Below, one piece after another: positions 11,053-22,011 of a stretch of DNA of 64,000 nt. The first letter of the stretch is position 1, and each line of letters starts with the position of its first letter. The position numbers and the translations under genes were made by a program. The DNA comes from Phaeosaccion multiseriatum. Lineage: Eukaryota; Ochrophyta, other classes. Location: assembly GCA_965112735.1 (NCBI GenBank), contig OZ218950.1:3038001-3102000 (forward strand), given 5' to 3'. The notes beneath the pieces were generated by a model that had not been told where the DNA came from, did not search any database, and saw only the letters and a program-made list of their open reading frames with translations.

Positions 11053-12980
11053 GCCCCCCCGCTCTTTCGTCTCTCTTGTTGTTGGATCTCTGGCAATAGT
11101 CGCCCAATCCTTTCGAAGCCGTGGTCGTGGACTTCCAGCCCGCCATTCTCAAGGCGGCCAGAGCGACGGCCAAAATCGCCGATGAGCCGTTTGGTGCGTA
11201 TAACAGAGCGTTTGAAGGAGAGGAGGAAAGAGGGGTGAAATGAAGTTAGACACAGTGAAGTACAGAGAGAGTGCATGCCAACAGAATCAGCGATGGATGG
11301 GGCGGCAGTACGGCGGCAGTACAGGAGAGGACTGGCACTGTGCTTGTCGGTACCGAGACACAGACACAAGACAGCAGTGCATGTGTTGTGTGGTTCTCCC
11401 CCAAGAAGCTCTCTGTGGTGGACCTCAGTGTGTGGCTGTGGCCTTATCTTATCTTACCTTATCTTATCTTATCTCCCTCTCTTTTCACTTCCGTTTGTGA
11501 CCTTCTCTCGCTCTTGTGTCCGTGTGAATGACTTTCAGGAGGCGTCGGGGGAGACGAATACATTGACCACTGGCAGTCCAAAATGTTCCGGAAAATAGGA
11601 CTCGCGGGTGAAAACGCGGATGTGGTGAGTGCGCGTAAGGCGTGCGTGTGTGCGTGCGTGTGTGCGCATGTGTGCGCATGTGTGTGACAGTCAACATATT
11701 TCCTGTCCTCTCTCTTCTCTCTCTCCATCACTCTCTCATGGTGTGCCCTCCCTCCCTTCCTCGCGGTCCATATATATGCTGCTGCCTGCCTCCCTCCCTC
11801 CCCTCCCTCAACCGTTTTCAACAAATAACCAAAAAAAGGGCATCCGCTTTGGGCCTCAGCCAGGCAACCCCGACCAAATGGTGGACGGCAAGCTTCTGGC
11901 CGGGCTTCGAGTGCTCTTCGCGAGAGGTCCCGAGGAGCTCAAGGGACACACAGCCGCGTCTCTGCAGCGAGTGGACGGCAAGATTAGCAACTACAATGAG
12001 AGAAGGGTGCTGCAGACCACCATCGGCCTCTGCGCTCTTCTGCATCGGAAGCTGAGGTGCGAAGTTCGTTGCTTACCTAAGTGTATTAGTTACCTAAGTG
12101 TACGTGGGTGTACAGGGGGAGACGTCATAGGGGGGGGGGGGGTGGAGATGGATGGAGCCGCCCCTCCCTTCTTTCTGTGTGTCTTTCTTGTCTGTCTGTC
12201 TGTCTGTCAGTCTGTCTGTCTGTCTTTCTTGCTTGTCTGTCTGTCTGTGTCCGTGTTTCTGTCAGTCAGTCTGTCTTGTCTGTTCACTCGGTCACTCACT
12301 CACTCAATGAATGATTGGTGCATGAGGCGACCAACCATCGGAGGTCTTGTGCCTAGACAATTGCACTCCCCCCTCCACAAGTCCGTAACCCCCGTAACGC
12401 CATATTGTTTGTTTCTCTCTTGTCTCTCCACCCCCGCCTCAGTGCCTCCGGGTCAGTGGAAGCCGACGAGGAGTACCTGTTTGGGAAGAAAGAGGCCAAG
12501 CGAAGGGCGGCGCAAGGGGGTGGTGCTGAAGGGGCCGCTGCGGGCGGGGCAGTTGCTGAATTACCCGGCGCAGAGAATCAGGGCATCGAGATTCCTGCCG
12601 CCGTTGCAGAGAGGCTAAAGGAGGGCATCAGCGTTGGCGCCAGCAGCAGCAGCAGCGGCGGTGACAGCACTAGCGACGGCAGCAATAGCGATGGCAGCAG
12701 TAGTGAGAAGGATAAGAGTGGTGTCATGAGCTTCTTCAAAGACCCCTTTAAGCAGAAGGCAGGGGCAGATGGGTCCCCCTCATCAGGTAGGCACACGCAC
12801 GCGCATGCACACGAACGGATGTTGAAAAACGAGCCCTCCCATCACCCCCCCTCTTCCCCTCCCCGCCCCCTTCCTCCCCTCCCCTCCCCTCCCCTTCGCC
12901 CGTCTCCGTTGCCTCATATCTATCCTCTCTTTTTGTCGCCGCCCCTTCCGTCCATGTATCTCTGCGTGGAGTACAGGTGG

Positions 12981-13034
<54 letters not shown>

Positions 13035-13645
13035 CGCTTCGAGTGCTGAGCGTGTGCTGGAAGCCGTCATTGTAAAGGAAGAGGGTGGAAGTGACATCAC
13101 CCCTACTGCCAAGGCTGAGGAGAGCAACGACCAAGACAAGGGCAGCAGCAAAGACGGAGGAGACGCGAAGGACGAGGACGAGCCGCTGCAGGCCGGGGGC
13201 TACCGCGCAGCCCTGACGTGGGACCGAATCCAAGCCGTGAACTACCGCTTGGGACAGAAGCGGCTACTCAAGCAAGCCCTCCGGAGCTTCCACGACCTCA
13301 TCACCCCACTGGGCGTGGTCAGGGGATCAGAGTAAGTTGGTGTGGATGTATTGGGTGTGGGGGGAGGGATGGGGGGAGGAGCACATACACACCACCGTGG
13401 GCGGCGGTACGGTGCTCGTGATACATAGAGTATAGACGGGTATCTCGCATGGAGTGAGTGAGGCCGTTCCTTCCTTTCTTCCTGCCTCCTCCTCCTCCTC
13501 CTCCTCCTGTGCTGCTGCTTACTGCCTGCCCTTGCCCCCCCCCCCCCCCCAAAGCGACACTGCGGAGATTGAGAGCAAGCAGAAGGTGCTTGACCACCTC
13601 GAGGAAATCAGGGCTCGCGTCAACAAGATGAAGAAGCCCAAATAA
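8390..13645 (+). CDS. SET-domain lysine methyltransferase (Rubisco LSMT-like), predicted plastid-targeted
   Basis: Twelve exons: 8390-8731, 8891-8984, 9197-9358, 9561-9762, 9951-10445, 10670-10838, 11100-11193, 11539-11624, 11839-12056, 12443-12786, 12977-13331, 13555-13645; 883 residues. Split-SET features: GLKGWGLKASRDVEEGEVLV at the N-SET, SLEMVPFIDMANHNPEPNA (the NH motif rebuilt across an intron), and GEWVEICYGPFSNDVLLQNYGF, followed by a long C-terminal region as in Rubisco large-subunit and related methyltransferases. It should transfer methyl groups from SAM to a lysine of a plastid protein; the substrate is unknown. The leader has basic residues, a hydrophobic core (VALVLLLVVSALTIPA) and then INGF, resembling the Phe-type cleavage site of secondary-plastid proteins. 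An ATG at 8453 would make a more typical signal peptide. The C-terminal half carries Ser/Gly runs and an Asp run coded by (GAT)n, before a Lys-rich end. Confidence 0.85.
10927..11048 (+). repeat. (TTGCTCTC)n, (CT)n and (TG)n intronic tract
   Basis: Composite simple repeat in the SET-gene intron 10839-11099: an octamer repeat, then CT dinucleotides, then TG dinucleotides, ending about 50 nt before the 3' splice site. Confidence 0.85.
12979..13034 (+). repeat. (GAT)n coding for polyaspartate
   Basis: Trinucleotide array directly after the 3' splice site at 12976, in frame in exon 11 of the SET gene. It codes for about 18 Asp residues. A length change alters the protein without a frameshift. 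Confidence 0.85.
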
Positions 13646-13811
13646 AATAACTCACAAGGAAAGGAGCAGTAAGTATAGAAACGCTGTTGGGTGGCGCCTC
13701 TGGAATGGGCTACTCCAGCATGCGGTAGGCGATAGCCCGGCGCGACGAAAAGAGGCGGAACAGGATGTCGTGTCGTGTCTTAGTTCCTGTGTATCAATAA
13801 TGTAATAGACG

Positions 13812-16800
13812 TCACCTAAGTCTTCTCCCCCTCCCCCCGTCTCGGTCGTCATCGCTACCCGCCCGCGCAGCTCCGACCCCGCGATGATGTCTCTCTCTGT
13901 TTCTATCTCTGTCCTTCCTCCCCCCTCGCTCTCCGCCCTTCCATCTCGTCTTTCCTCCTGCTCCCCTCCTCCGCTGCGACAAGGCAACCACCAGTTGTGC
14001 GGTCTCTCCCACCTCCTCACACCCCACTCCTTCTCCGTCGAAAGGAGCGCCGGTGTGAGACCGTCCCATTCTCCCCCTAATCTTGCCTGCTACTTGCCGA
14101 GCAGCGCGCAACACCACCCCAGCGCCGCCTTCGTCTTTGTGCTTCTTCGTCTTCTTCTTCACCCCCCCCTTCCTCCTCCCTCTCCTCTTCTTCTCCCCCC
14201 GACCCTTTGCATCTCTCCTTCTCGACCTCAGCGCACCGTGGAGAACCCCACCACTTTCCCCTCCTCCTCCTCCTCCTCCTCCTCCTCCTCCTCCTCCTCC
14301 TCCTCCTCCTCCTCCTCCTCCTCCTCCTCCTCCTCCTCCTCCTCCTCCTCCTCCTCCTCCTCCTCCTCCTCCTCCTCCTCCTCCTCCTCCTCCTCCTCCT
14401 CCTCCTCCTCCTGCTGCTGCTGCTCCTGCTCCTGCTCCATTCAGGAGCCCTCCCCCCCCCCCGCCAGTCAAGGGCATGAGCGATAACTTACCCCTCGCAA
14501 GTCCGACGGCGGCATACTGATACCCCACCCCTCTCCCCCTCGTGCCCCCTCGGGGCTCAGAGCTCGATAGCTCCGGCGTCAGTGACAAGAAGAACAGCAG
14601 CCAGCAGCCCAACAAGGCTTGCTCCAGAACAGCCACAACCCCTGCTTCTACGGAGAAGAGCGGTAACCTCCCGCCTCCCCCACCTTGTCCACCCTCTTGT
14701 CCACCCTCACCACGGCTGCTGCTGCTGCTGCTGCTTCCGTCGCCATCTGCTGTCTTGCCACTCCTCTCCGGTGATGCTAAGTTGGCGAGAACGAACATGA
14801 CCAGGAGCGCCACCCCGACGCAGGCTTGACCCGCCGCCGCAAGACGAGACAGCCACAGCCACCTTGTGGAGCAGCGGGCAAGACAATTCAGTCAGTCAGT
14901 CAGTCAGTCAGTCAGTCACATGGAGAAGGAGGGAGGAGGGCAGCAGCCAGGAAGGAGGAAAGGTCGGGAGGTGAATGTCAGGCTGGACTCAATGAGGGTG
15001 GCTTTTTTTCATAGGGTGGGGTACAACTCAAAGGATTATGGACCCATCTCTTCCTTACCGTCGAGCTCTGCAGAGGCCATAGCAGGAAGACTCGGGCGTC
15101 TGCAGGGCGATGCGGGCAAAGGTATACAGCAGCTCCTTGGCTCTCCACAGGAGCAGCACCTGCCCACGGAAGGAAGAAGGCACCAGAAGGTAGCAGAAGG
15201 CCCCGGCAGGGAGACGGCAGAGCCCGAGGAGGAGGGGACAAACAGAGTGGGGCGAGCGGGGGGAGAAGGGCAATAGACCGAGTCAGCAAAGGGAGGAGGG
15301 GGTGGGGGAGGGAGGGAGGGAGGGAGGGAGGGAGGGCCACGAACCTCGACCCAGCAGGCAGCGAAGAAGGCAGAGGCCAGCCCTGTGTGCAGAGGAGTAA
15401 AGATGTTTCGTCCCTCTGTGGCTCCAACGGCCGTCAGCAGGCCACAGGTCGCCAGGCCAAGCAGAGTGAAAGTGCGAAGAAGGCGGCGTATCCTGGATGG
15501 TGAAGGAGGGAGGGAGGGAGGGAGGGAAGGAGAGAAGGAGGGAGGAAGAGAGGTCAAACACTGCCCCCACATACCAGAATATCCTCTACCCTACTTGTAT
15601 GCTCGATGGAGCGGGCCGGAGGAGAGGGGCCTCACGCCGCTCATTCCATTCACATACCATTCACTCACATACCATTCACATTCCACCCACATACTGTATG
15701 TACTCACTCACCGAGGGGGCGGGTGGCCAGTCTCCTCCAGCGTGCGTGAGTCGAGGGAAACGAGGAGCTTCTCCCGGAACACGTGAGCAAAGGACAGGAT
15801 CACGAAGAGCGCCACCGCGGCACACAGCGAAGCGCCAACGGTGAAGACGAGCCCACCGGGGCCGTACTTGGCCGCCATACTGCGCGTTGAGGTAGAGGCA
15901 GAGAGGTGTATGAACCAAAAAGATGGTAAACATGCTGTTTTGGGCTTTGGGGCTTTAGAGCCGAGGGGTAAGAAGCACAGTTTCTCCCTCTTACTCAAGC
16001 TTTTACTCAAGCTCTTACTGGGCCTCACCTGAGGGTGGGCAGTCTTGTGACATGCCTGAAGCACAACCAGCGTGTCCGCTTGGCAAAGGCCAGCACCACC
16101 CACAGCACCGTGCCCCCGCCGGTGCAAAGTAGTAGGCAGGGTGCGCACCCGGCGTTTTCCGACTCGAGGCAGCCCACCCCGAGGCCAATGCCCTCGTCGA
16201 TGTCGAAGCCGCCCGCTCTGTTTCCCTCCGAGTCATAGGCGCTGTCGTCACTCGCCCACTCCTCTCCGCCAGCCGAGTCTCCATCATTGTGAGGGTCGTC
16301 TCCGTTCATCCCGCCCCTCTCTGTCGGCACGAATTCGTCGTCCGAATCCTAGAGAGAGGTGGACGGAGGTAGGGAGGGGGGGAGGGTGAGGTGATGGAAT
16401 CAAAGGCTTTAGGCCAGGAGGGGAGGGGGAGAAGGTGAGTGAGCATATACCTCCATGAGCTGCCCAACAGCTATCATGACGTGTATCATCGCGCCACTAA
16501 CTCACCTTTGTGTGATCGAACTCGTAGTACTCATCGCCGGAGAAGAGTCGGTCTCCTTCGCCGGCGTCTGAGCTGCTCTCGGACGGCATACCCAGCACAA
16601 ACATGCCATCCCCGTCTCCCCCCGTTCCAGCAGCAGCCGCAGCAGCGATGGCTGCAGCGGCGGTCCCCCTCTTACTACTCGAAGCATCGCCGGCGCCTTG
16701 TGCTACACCGCTTCCGCCTCCTCCTCGGAGGAAGTTGACCATAGTTGATCCGGCTGATGTGGGCGGGGTTGCGCGAGGATCTTCCCATCTAGAGGTCTGC

Positions 16801-17090
16801 AGCAGAGCGTTCCACCAATAATGGCACCCTGAGAGAGAGAGGGAGAGAGAGAGTGAGAGAAAGGGATCCTCCCAACTGAGCTGCAGAATGTACATTGCAC
16901 CTGTATTTTCGTCATAGTGCCGGCTCCAGGTTCCTCTGCTGATGCGGGAGGAGGTGTTGTATAAAGCCCTTGCCTTTCTCCCCCGAAGGAAGTCAGACAT
17001 AGAGAAACGAGTGACTACCGTAGAGGGAGAGCCGGCCGATCTCTGGCAGTTGAAAAACGACAATAAGTCAATGAATTGAGTTGAGGTCAT
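13812..17090 (-). CDS. WW-domain multi-pass membrane protein, family unknown
   Basis: Minus-strand exons: 17090-16901, 16828-16506, 16348-16029, 15879-15712, 15492-15345, 15159-15059, 14862-13812; 766 residues. Joining exons 1 and 2 gives HYDENTGCHYWWNALLQTSR followed by WEDP, a WW domain (a Pro-motif binder) with both signature Trp positions. A short acidic region follows, then about six hydrophobic segments: VLWVVLAFA, LCAAVALFVILSFAHVF, FTLLGLATCGLLTAVGA, GLASAFFAACWVEVLLLW, ACVGVALLVMFVLANLA and ALLGCWLLFFLSL. The TAA at 15055-15057 overlaps a consensus donor (GTAAGG), so I continued into a phase-matched last exon that holds the last two hydrophobic segments. That exon also codes for a polyglycine run of about 60 residues and a very basic tail, and may contain a missed intron. 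Order and number of membrane spans are inferred; a Frag1/DRAM-like fold is only a guess. Confidence 0.6.
14262..14412 (+). repeat. (CCT)n array, about 50 copies
   Basis: Almost perfect CCT trinucleotide repeat ending in CTG/CTCCTG variants. On the minus strand it reads as polyglycine in the last exon of the WW-domain gene, if that exon model is right. The alternative frames give long polyserine, polyproline, polyleucine and polyglutamate frames, which are artefacts. Confidence 0.9.
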
Positions 17091-17217
17091 TGCCGGCCCA
17101 GCCGATCCGCTATCCTCTAGCGATAGCGCGCAGAATTAGCGCGTGAGCAATGGCCCTCCCCTCACATTCCTCTTCTCCCCTTCTTCTACAGTTTGTACCC
17201 TCTCCACTCTCCACCCT

Positions 17218-19611
17218 CTAACAATCCCTCTCCTCCTCCTGGCGACTCCATGAGGCTTCTTCCTCCTCCTCGTCCTCCTCGTCCTCCTCCCCCGCCTCCT
17301 CTTCCTCCCTCGCCTCCCAAGCATCAAAGTCAACGGCGCCCAACACATCGAGGTGGTGGAAGCGGAGGGAACACAAAAGCCGCTCGGGGAGCTCTTGTCT
17401 GCTGAAGCCTTCGAAGACCCAGCCCAAGTCCTATCGGTCGTCAGAAGAGCAGAGGGAGGGAGTATTCATGGCAAGAACAGAGGGAGGGAGGATTCATCAG
17501 AGGGAGGAGGCGTGCGTGTGCACGTGAGAGCATGGAATGGGAAATTGTCGCGCAATCGTGGATTAATGCCCGGGGTGTGGGCTGGGCCGGAAACCATTGG
17601 TGTGGAGGAGGGGGGCCAACGAGAGGGGCTGAGTACAACAGCCCTATCCTATCCCCACTCACCACCGAGACTTGCTCCGTAAAGTTCTTCACCATGCCAA
17701 GTATATACAGCGCCGTCTTGGAGGTCGTAATATCAGTCTCCACCTCTATCCACCCCTCCCCGCGGTGGTAAGTCGTGTCAATTTTGTGACCAATGATGGC
17801 GGGCTTGCCAGTGATGGACTTGCGCACAAGCCAAGGGCCCTCGTGGCAAATGGGGATGATTTTCAGCCGGTCGTCCCTGAACGAAAGCGCGGAGCAGCAC
17901 ATAAGACAGAGCGAGCGAGCGAGAGAGAGAGAGGGAGGGAGAAGAGAGAGAGGCGACGAGGAGACCGGACACGGGTCGAAGAGTGAAGGAAGGGTTGAGG
18001 AGGCTTCCCCTACCCAAAGTACGCGTGGGAAAAGAGGCACGCGGGTCCATGTCGAGGTCAAGAGGATCAAGGGGGTATGAGTCGCATGTGAGGGCGAAGC
18101 AAGCCGCCGCCGCATAGGCGATATTCACAGCAATCCCCCCCCCCCCCTCCCCCCCACTCCACTCCCACCTCGCACCTGCGCTGCTGTGCGCCAGGCCCGT
18201 CGTCCAGGAACTCTCTGAGGAGCCCGTCCATGGTGGGGTCGTCTGTGTAGGGGTCGCCTGTGGGGGTGGGAGATGAATACATGATGGCATGGGCACGGGG
18301 AGAGTCGTGGCCAGTTGGACGACATGAGCTAAACAGGCAGCCAACAGAAGGTAGCGAGGGAGGTTCCTTTTCACGCAAACGGTACTATACATACCTGGTC
18401 GGCCGTGCTTTGGTGAGAAGTATCCGGCGAACGTACCTAGATCGAACATACAGTACACGAGGATTAATTGGGATTTGAGTATGTCAGTAGCTAATTAAGG
18501 ACAGGCAGTTAGTGTACGGCTTGTCTCTCTTGTTACCACGCGTGTATAAGACCTTACCCCAGGGAAGGCAGAAGTTCAAGCACAGCACAAAGGGCATGCG
18601 ATCTCCTGCCCGCCGCTTCCAGCGCTGAACGAAGCCGTTGGGGCGGTTGCCCAGGCAGTGGTGCCGCTCCTCGGACACCAGCAGGTCCAAGCCAAGAAGC
18701 TGAGAGGGGACAAAGACGAGAAGGGCGGTTACTCAGGCCAGCGTTTCAACACATCATCATCATACGGAGAAGGAAGGTATATGGGGCTATCACGTGTTAC
18801 GTACCGTATATGCAGGCTCTTGGGAGTGGACTTTGACGCCGTCCTGCAAGTAGTCCGCGCCCCGAACAGAGAAGACCTCGCCACCGGGTTGCTCCCACAC
18901 GTTGTGGTGCTTACCCTGCTGCTGCGTATCTCCGTCTTCCGTCTCGCTGTCTCCTCCCGCTTCTACACCGTCTTGGGCTTGCCCCCCCTCGGAGAGCATG
19001 GGGATGGAGGTGCCTGGAAGGGAAAAGGCATTTACTATGTGAGCTTCTTTGCGCGACAGCCATAACAAATAGAATGCATGTATGCACCCCTCCCCCCTCC
19101 CCTCTCTGACTAAACACCCCCACGTACTTGGACAGAAGTGCCTCATTCGGTCGCCGAGGCCCCTGGTCGGAACATCAACGCGCCCACGCCGCACCATTTG
19201 GAGTACCATTCCTCTCCCTGACCACTCTTCCTCATCCATGTTGGGAAGAGCCAAGACGTTCTGGTCTTCTTCTTCATCTTCTTCTCCCTCTTCCGCCGTC
19301 TCGAAGCCGTCGCTGGTGGTAGAGACGTCGTCATCCGAGCCCCCTGCTGGTTGGCTCAGGTGCCGACGGTGACCATGTTTACTCTTCCTGCCAACCCCGG
19401 GGAGGGGAAAGGGTGAACTACCGAAAGGTTCAATCTTCGAATGAAGCCCCCTGGCTTACCTCTGGCCTTGACACTTTGCCTCTCTCTCGAAACCAGGCTC
19501 GCTCCGGCTAACGCTAACATTGTGCAGACTTGCTGCGTGCTTCAACAACGTGCCAACCGAAGCCTTCTGAGAGTGCTTCTCTGGACTGTTGCTGAGGCTG
19601 CTACGTCGCAT
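17218..19611 (-). CDS. EDR2-C (DUF1336) domain protein
   Basis: Eight minus-strand exons: 19611-19460, 19387-19128, 19013-18805, 18699-18558, 18436-18395, 18257-18176, 17876-17663, 17430-17218; 437 residues. The second half matches the C-terminal domain of plant ENHANCED DISEASE RESISTANCE 2: VWEQPGGEVFSVRGADYLQD, LLGLDLLVSEE, FCLPWGTFAGYFSP, then RLKIIPICHEGPWLVRKSI, GKPAIIGHKIDTTYHRGEGW, VETDIT and ELPERLLCSLRFHHLDV. In plants this domain follows PH and START lipid-binding domains. Neither is visible here, where only about 150 acidic and Ser-rich residues precede it. Function is probably membrane-lipid related, by family only. The first exon is set by a phase-matched join; its ATG at 19611 could be internal if an upstream exon exists. 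The protein ends with an acidic Glu/Asp run. The WW-domain gene begins only 127 bp downstream. Confidence 0.8.
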
Positions 19612-20209
19612 CAGCTCCTCTATATGTGCTTCAATAGAGTTCTAACTGTGTCTCCTCCTTTCGGTGAGCCCTCAGGCAGGGCCCCGGGCGGTAGCTCAGG
19701 CGCTGGGCCGGGCGTTAGCACGTCAGCCTCCTCTCTGTTGCTCTACTCCTCCTCCGTTTTTGCCATCTACTTCTCTTCTTAGCTGCTGCGGGGCTGTGCG
19801 GGGCTGTCTCCCAGTACTAATCTCTTTTTTATTTGTCGCCTCCCCTCAAAGCGTGAATGGTGTGGGGGCAAATCGGATCAAATCCGTGTCAAGTTGGGAG
19901 AGTTGGCGACTGCGAAACGTACTCAAAGTGCGGGAAGGAAACCCTTCCCCTTCCCTCGTGGGGGCGGTGAGACGTTACTTTTAGACAATCATAGATGGCA
20001 CTTCAGGGTGTAAAATACAAATCCTTCCTTCCTCCCCTTCCTTGCTGCATTTGGTATGGGACCGAGGCTCCGCAGCCCTACCAAAACCAACTTGAACTTC
20101 CTTCCACAATTTCCCTTTCGTGGTGAGGTTCTTCACTGCTGGCTTAGCATGACCCTGTATACAACAAGCTCAGTACAATACCCAGGGGCAGCACACACCC
20201 CATATACTC
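19612..20209. other. Intergenic region between BMT2 and EDR2-C genes
   Basis: About 600 bp between two tandem minus-strand genes. Open frames here are short and in no consistent phase. It should contain the BMT2 3' end and the EDR2-C promoter. A small undetected 5' exon of the EDR2-C gene cannot be excluded. Confidence 0.4.
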
Positions 20210-21773
20210 TTAGGACAGCACAATATCAAAGTCGTCGTTCCGCCCGCTCTTTCCCTTGCCCTTCTTCTTCCGGGCCTTGGACTCCTGCGCCTTTGGCTCC
20301 TGCGGCTCTTGACCATGACGAGCATGCTGTTCTCGACTGGCTTGCTTTGCGGTCGTCGCTAGTGGCACAGCTTTGGCGCAGAAGAAGGCTACCTTAGGAC
20401 TGCACGCGACGTTGAAAGCGAGGAGGAGGAGGAGGAGGAGGAGGAGGAGGAGGAGGAGGAGGAGGAGGAGGAGGAGGAGAAGCAGCGTCGGCAGCAGTAT
20501 CGTTGTTGCCTTAGCGGCCCATACGCTTTACAAACGGGTGCCAACTTCGAGTAGTAGTAGTAGCGGACCTGTTCTTCGTTTCGACGAGCTCAAATCCTAC
20601 TCTCTCGAGCAGGGCGTTGAAGGCGCCCCGATCCATAGCGCGCGAGTGCGTGAGGCACAGCAGTGGCAACATGAGGAAGAGGTGCCCTCCCTCCCGCAGC
20701 ATAGCCCGATAGCCGCGCAGCATGTCTCCCCGCCTTTCCGGGGTGGGCACACAGTTCAGAACCATGCTGGACACCTGAGGGATTGTGAAGGTTCATGCGT
20801 TCATTCGTGTACAAAGAGGGAGGGAGAGGGGAGGCAGCCACGCAGAAAAGGGTGAGCAGCTGTGCTTTGAGACCTTGGCAAGGCACATGTGGAGTTTCTG
20901 TGCGACAAGTACCCACTCAGTCACTCACTCACTCAGTCACTCACCCACTCACTCACTCACGCACTCACTCACTTCATTTGATAAATGTTTTTGGAGTAGC
21001 CTGGGAACTTGAATCACCAGTTTGGCGTATTTCCACACCAACGAATGAGAATGTACCACCGCTGCACACACGTACCGCCACCCCCCCCCCCCTCGTCTCT
21101 ATCACTCACCAATACGTCATAATCTCCCCTCTGCGGCAGGTCGAAGAAATCGATCTCTTCGATATCCGGATGCTGGGATTTCAGGTCCACTGCCCTGACC
21201 TCTAGCCAAGGGATCCGCAGCAGACGAGGGTTGATGGCACCCACCTCCAGCGTCCGCAGGGGAGGCTCCCCCTTACAAGGTCGCAGCCCTATCTTCGTCA
21301 GCAGCTGTGAATCGAGAATCGAGTGGACAAAGAGGAGCGGACAAAAAGAAGGGAGTGGTCTGCGGTGCCCGTTGCGGGGGAGGGCAAGGCGCGTTCCGCG
21401 TTCCCCACCAGAAAGGAAGCTTCAACCATTCCACACCTGAGTGCACCATTTGCTGGTGTTGTGGAAGCTAACGCTCAGAAGGCTGGCACTCTGGTACGCC
21501 TGGGTGCCTCCGAGCAGATTGAGTTTAGCCCTGGGGTAATGGGTGTGGCGCGCGCAGCGGTAGAAGGAGCCGAAGGCAGTGAGCAGCGGGCACAAAGAAG
21601 GGGGCAACAGATCCAATCACATACCGAAAGGCCCTTTCCTCGCTGCCGTTGCCCTGCACCCTTGCCAGGCCCTCTTGTATCTGATGATATGTCGTGATAA
21701 TTTTCCGGGCTCGCTTCCTCGACTTCACGGGGGGGGGAGCCACCGGTAGCGGCCTTGCTCTCTTCTTACCCAT
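20210..21773 (-). CDS. BMT2: 25S rRNA adenine-N1 methyltransferase, BMT2 family
   Basis: Five minus-strand exons: 21773-21625, 21530-21437, 21304-21110, 20774-20569, 20399-20210; 277 residues. SAM-dependent enzyme; the yeast protein makes m1A in 25S rRNA in the nucleolus, and the animal homologue is the SAM sensor SAMTOR. Supporting features: KSRKRARKIITTYHQIQE at the start, SAM-loop LLGGTQAYQSAS, RIPWLEVRAVDLKSQHPDIE, IDFFDLPQRGDYDVLVSSMV, LNCVPTPERRGDMLRG, GGHLFLMLPLLCLTHSR and FELVETKNRSPKVAFF. The basic tail ends GRNDDFDIVLS, like the end of the yeast family. The last intron has a weak donor (GTCCGC) and carries a (CTC)n array in the sense strand just before its acceptor. Whether it methylates rRNA or acts as a SAM sensor cannot be decided, but the rRNA role is the default outside animals. 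Confidence 0.9.
20419..20479 (+). repeat. (AGG)n array in the last BMT2 intron
   Basis: Near-perfect trinucleotide repeat; CTC/CCT in the sense strand of BMT2. It serves as the pyrimidine tract before the 3' splice site at 20400/20399. Confidence 0.85.
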
Positions 21774-22011
21774 ATAATACACAACGCAGAACACAAATGT
21801 ACAAGAAGAAGAAGAAGAAGAAAATAAGGAGGGGAAGGGGGAAGGGAGATGGTTGCCGTCGGATTTGGATGGCAGCAGATGACCAACGTTACAATCTCTC
21901 TCTCTCTTATATACAACGCTAATAATACAGGAAAAGAAGGAGGGAGGAAGGTAGAGTCTTCTTCCAATGAAAACTGTGGAGTTCACTTTGGGGAGACGAC
22001 CCGAGACGTAA
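21774..22011. promoter_or_regulatory. Divergent 5' region, BMT2 / membrane protein
   Basis: About 240 bp between the BMT2 start codon and the open frame of the plus-strand membrane protein. It holds a short GAA run and a TC run. A possible ATG at 21967 followed by a GTAAGG donor at 22008 may be the true first exon of the plus-strand gene. No clear TATA box. Confidence 0.4.

Noticed and set aside
14083-14520. Plus-strand polyproline, polyserine and polyleucine frames and a minus-strand polyglutamate frame
   Set aside because: Artefacts of the CCT array; only the minus-strand polyglycine frame connects to a phase-matched exon.
15055-15057. Stop codon ending the WW-domain protein
   Set aside because: The TAA lies within a consensus GTAAGG donor, and the next exon at 14862 matches phase and adds hydrophobic segments. 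Kept as the alternative.
19670-19740. tRNA-like GGTAGCTCAGG sequence
   Set aside because: No T-loop GTTC motif, no acceptor-stem pairing and no anticodon arm could be found.
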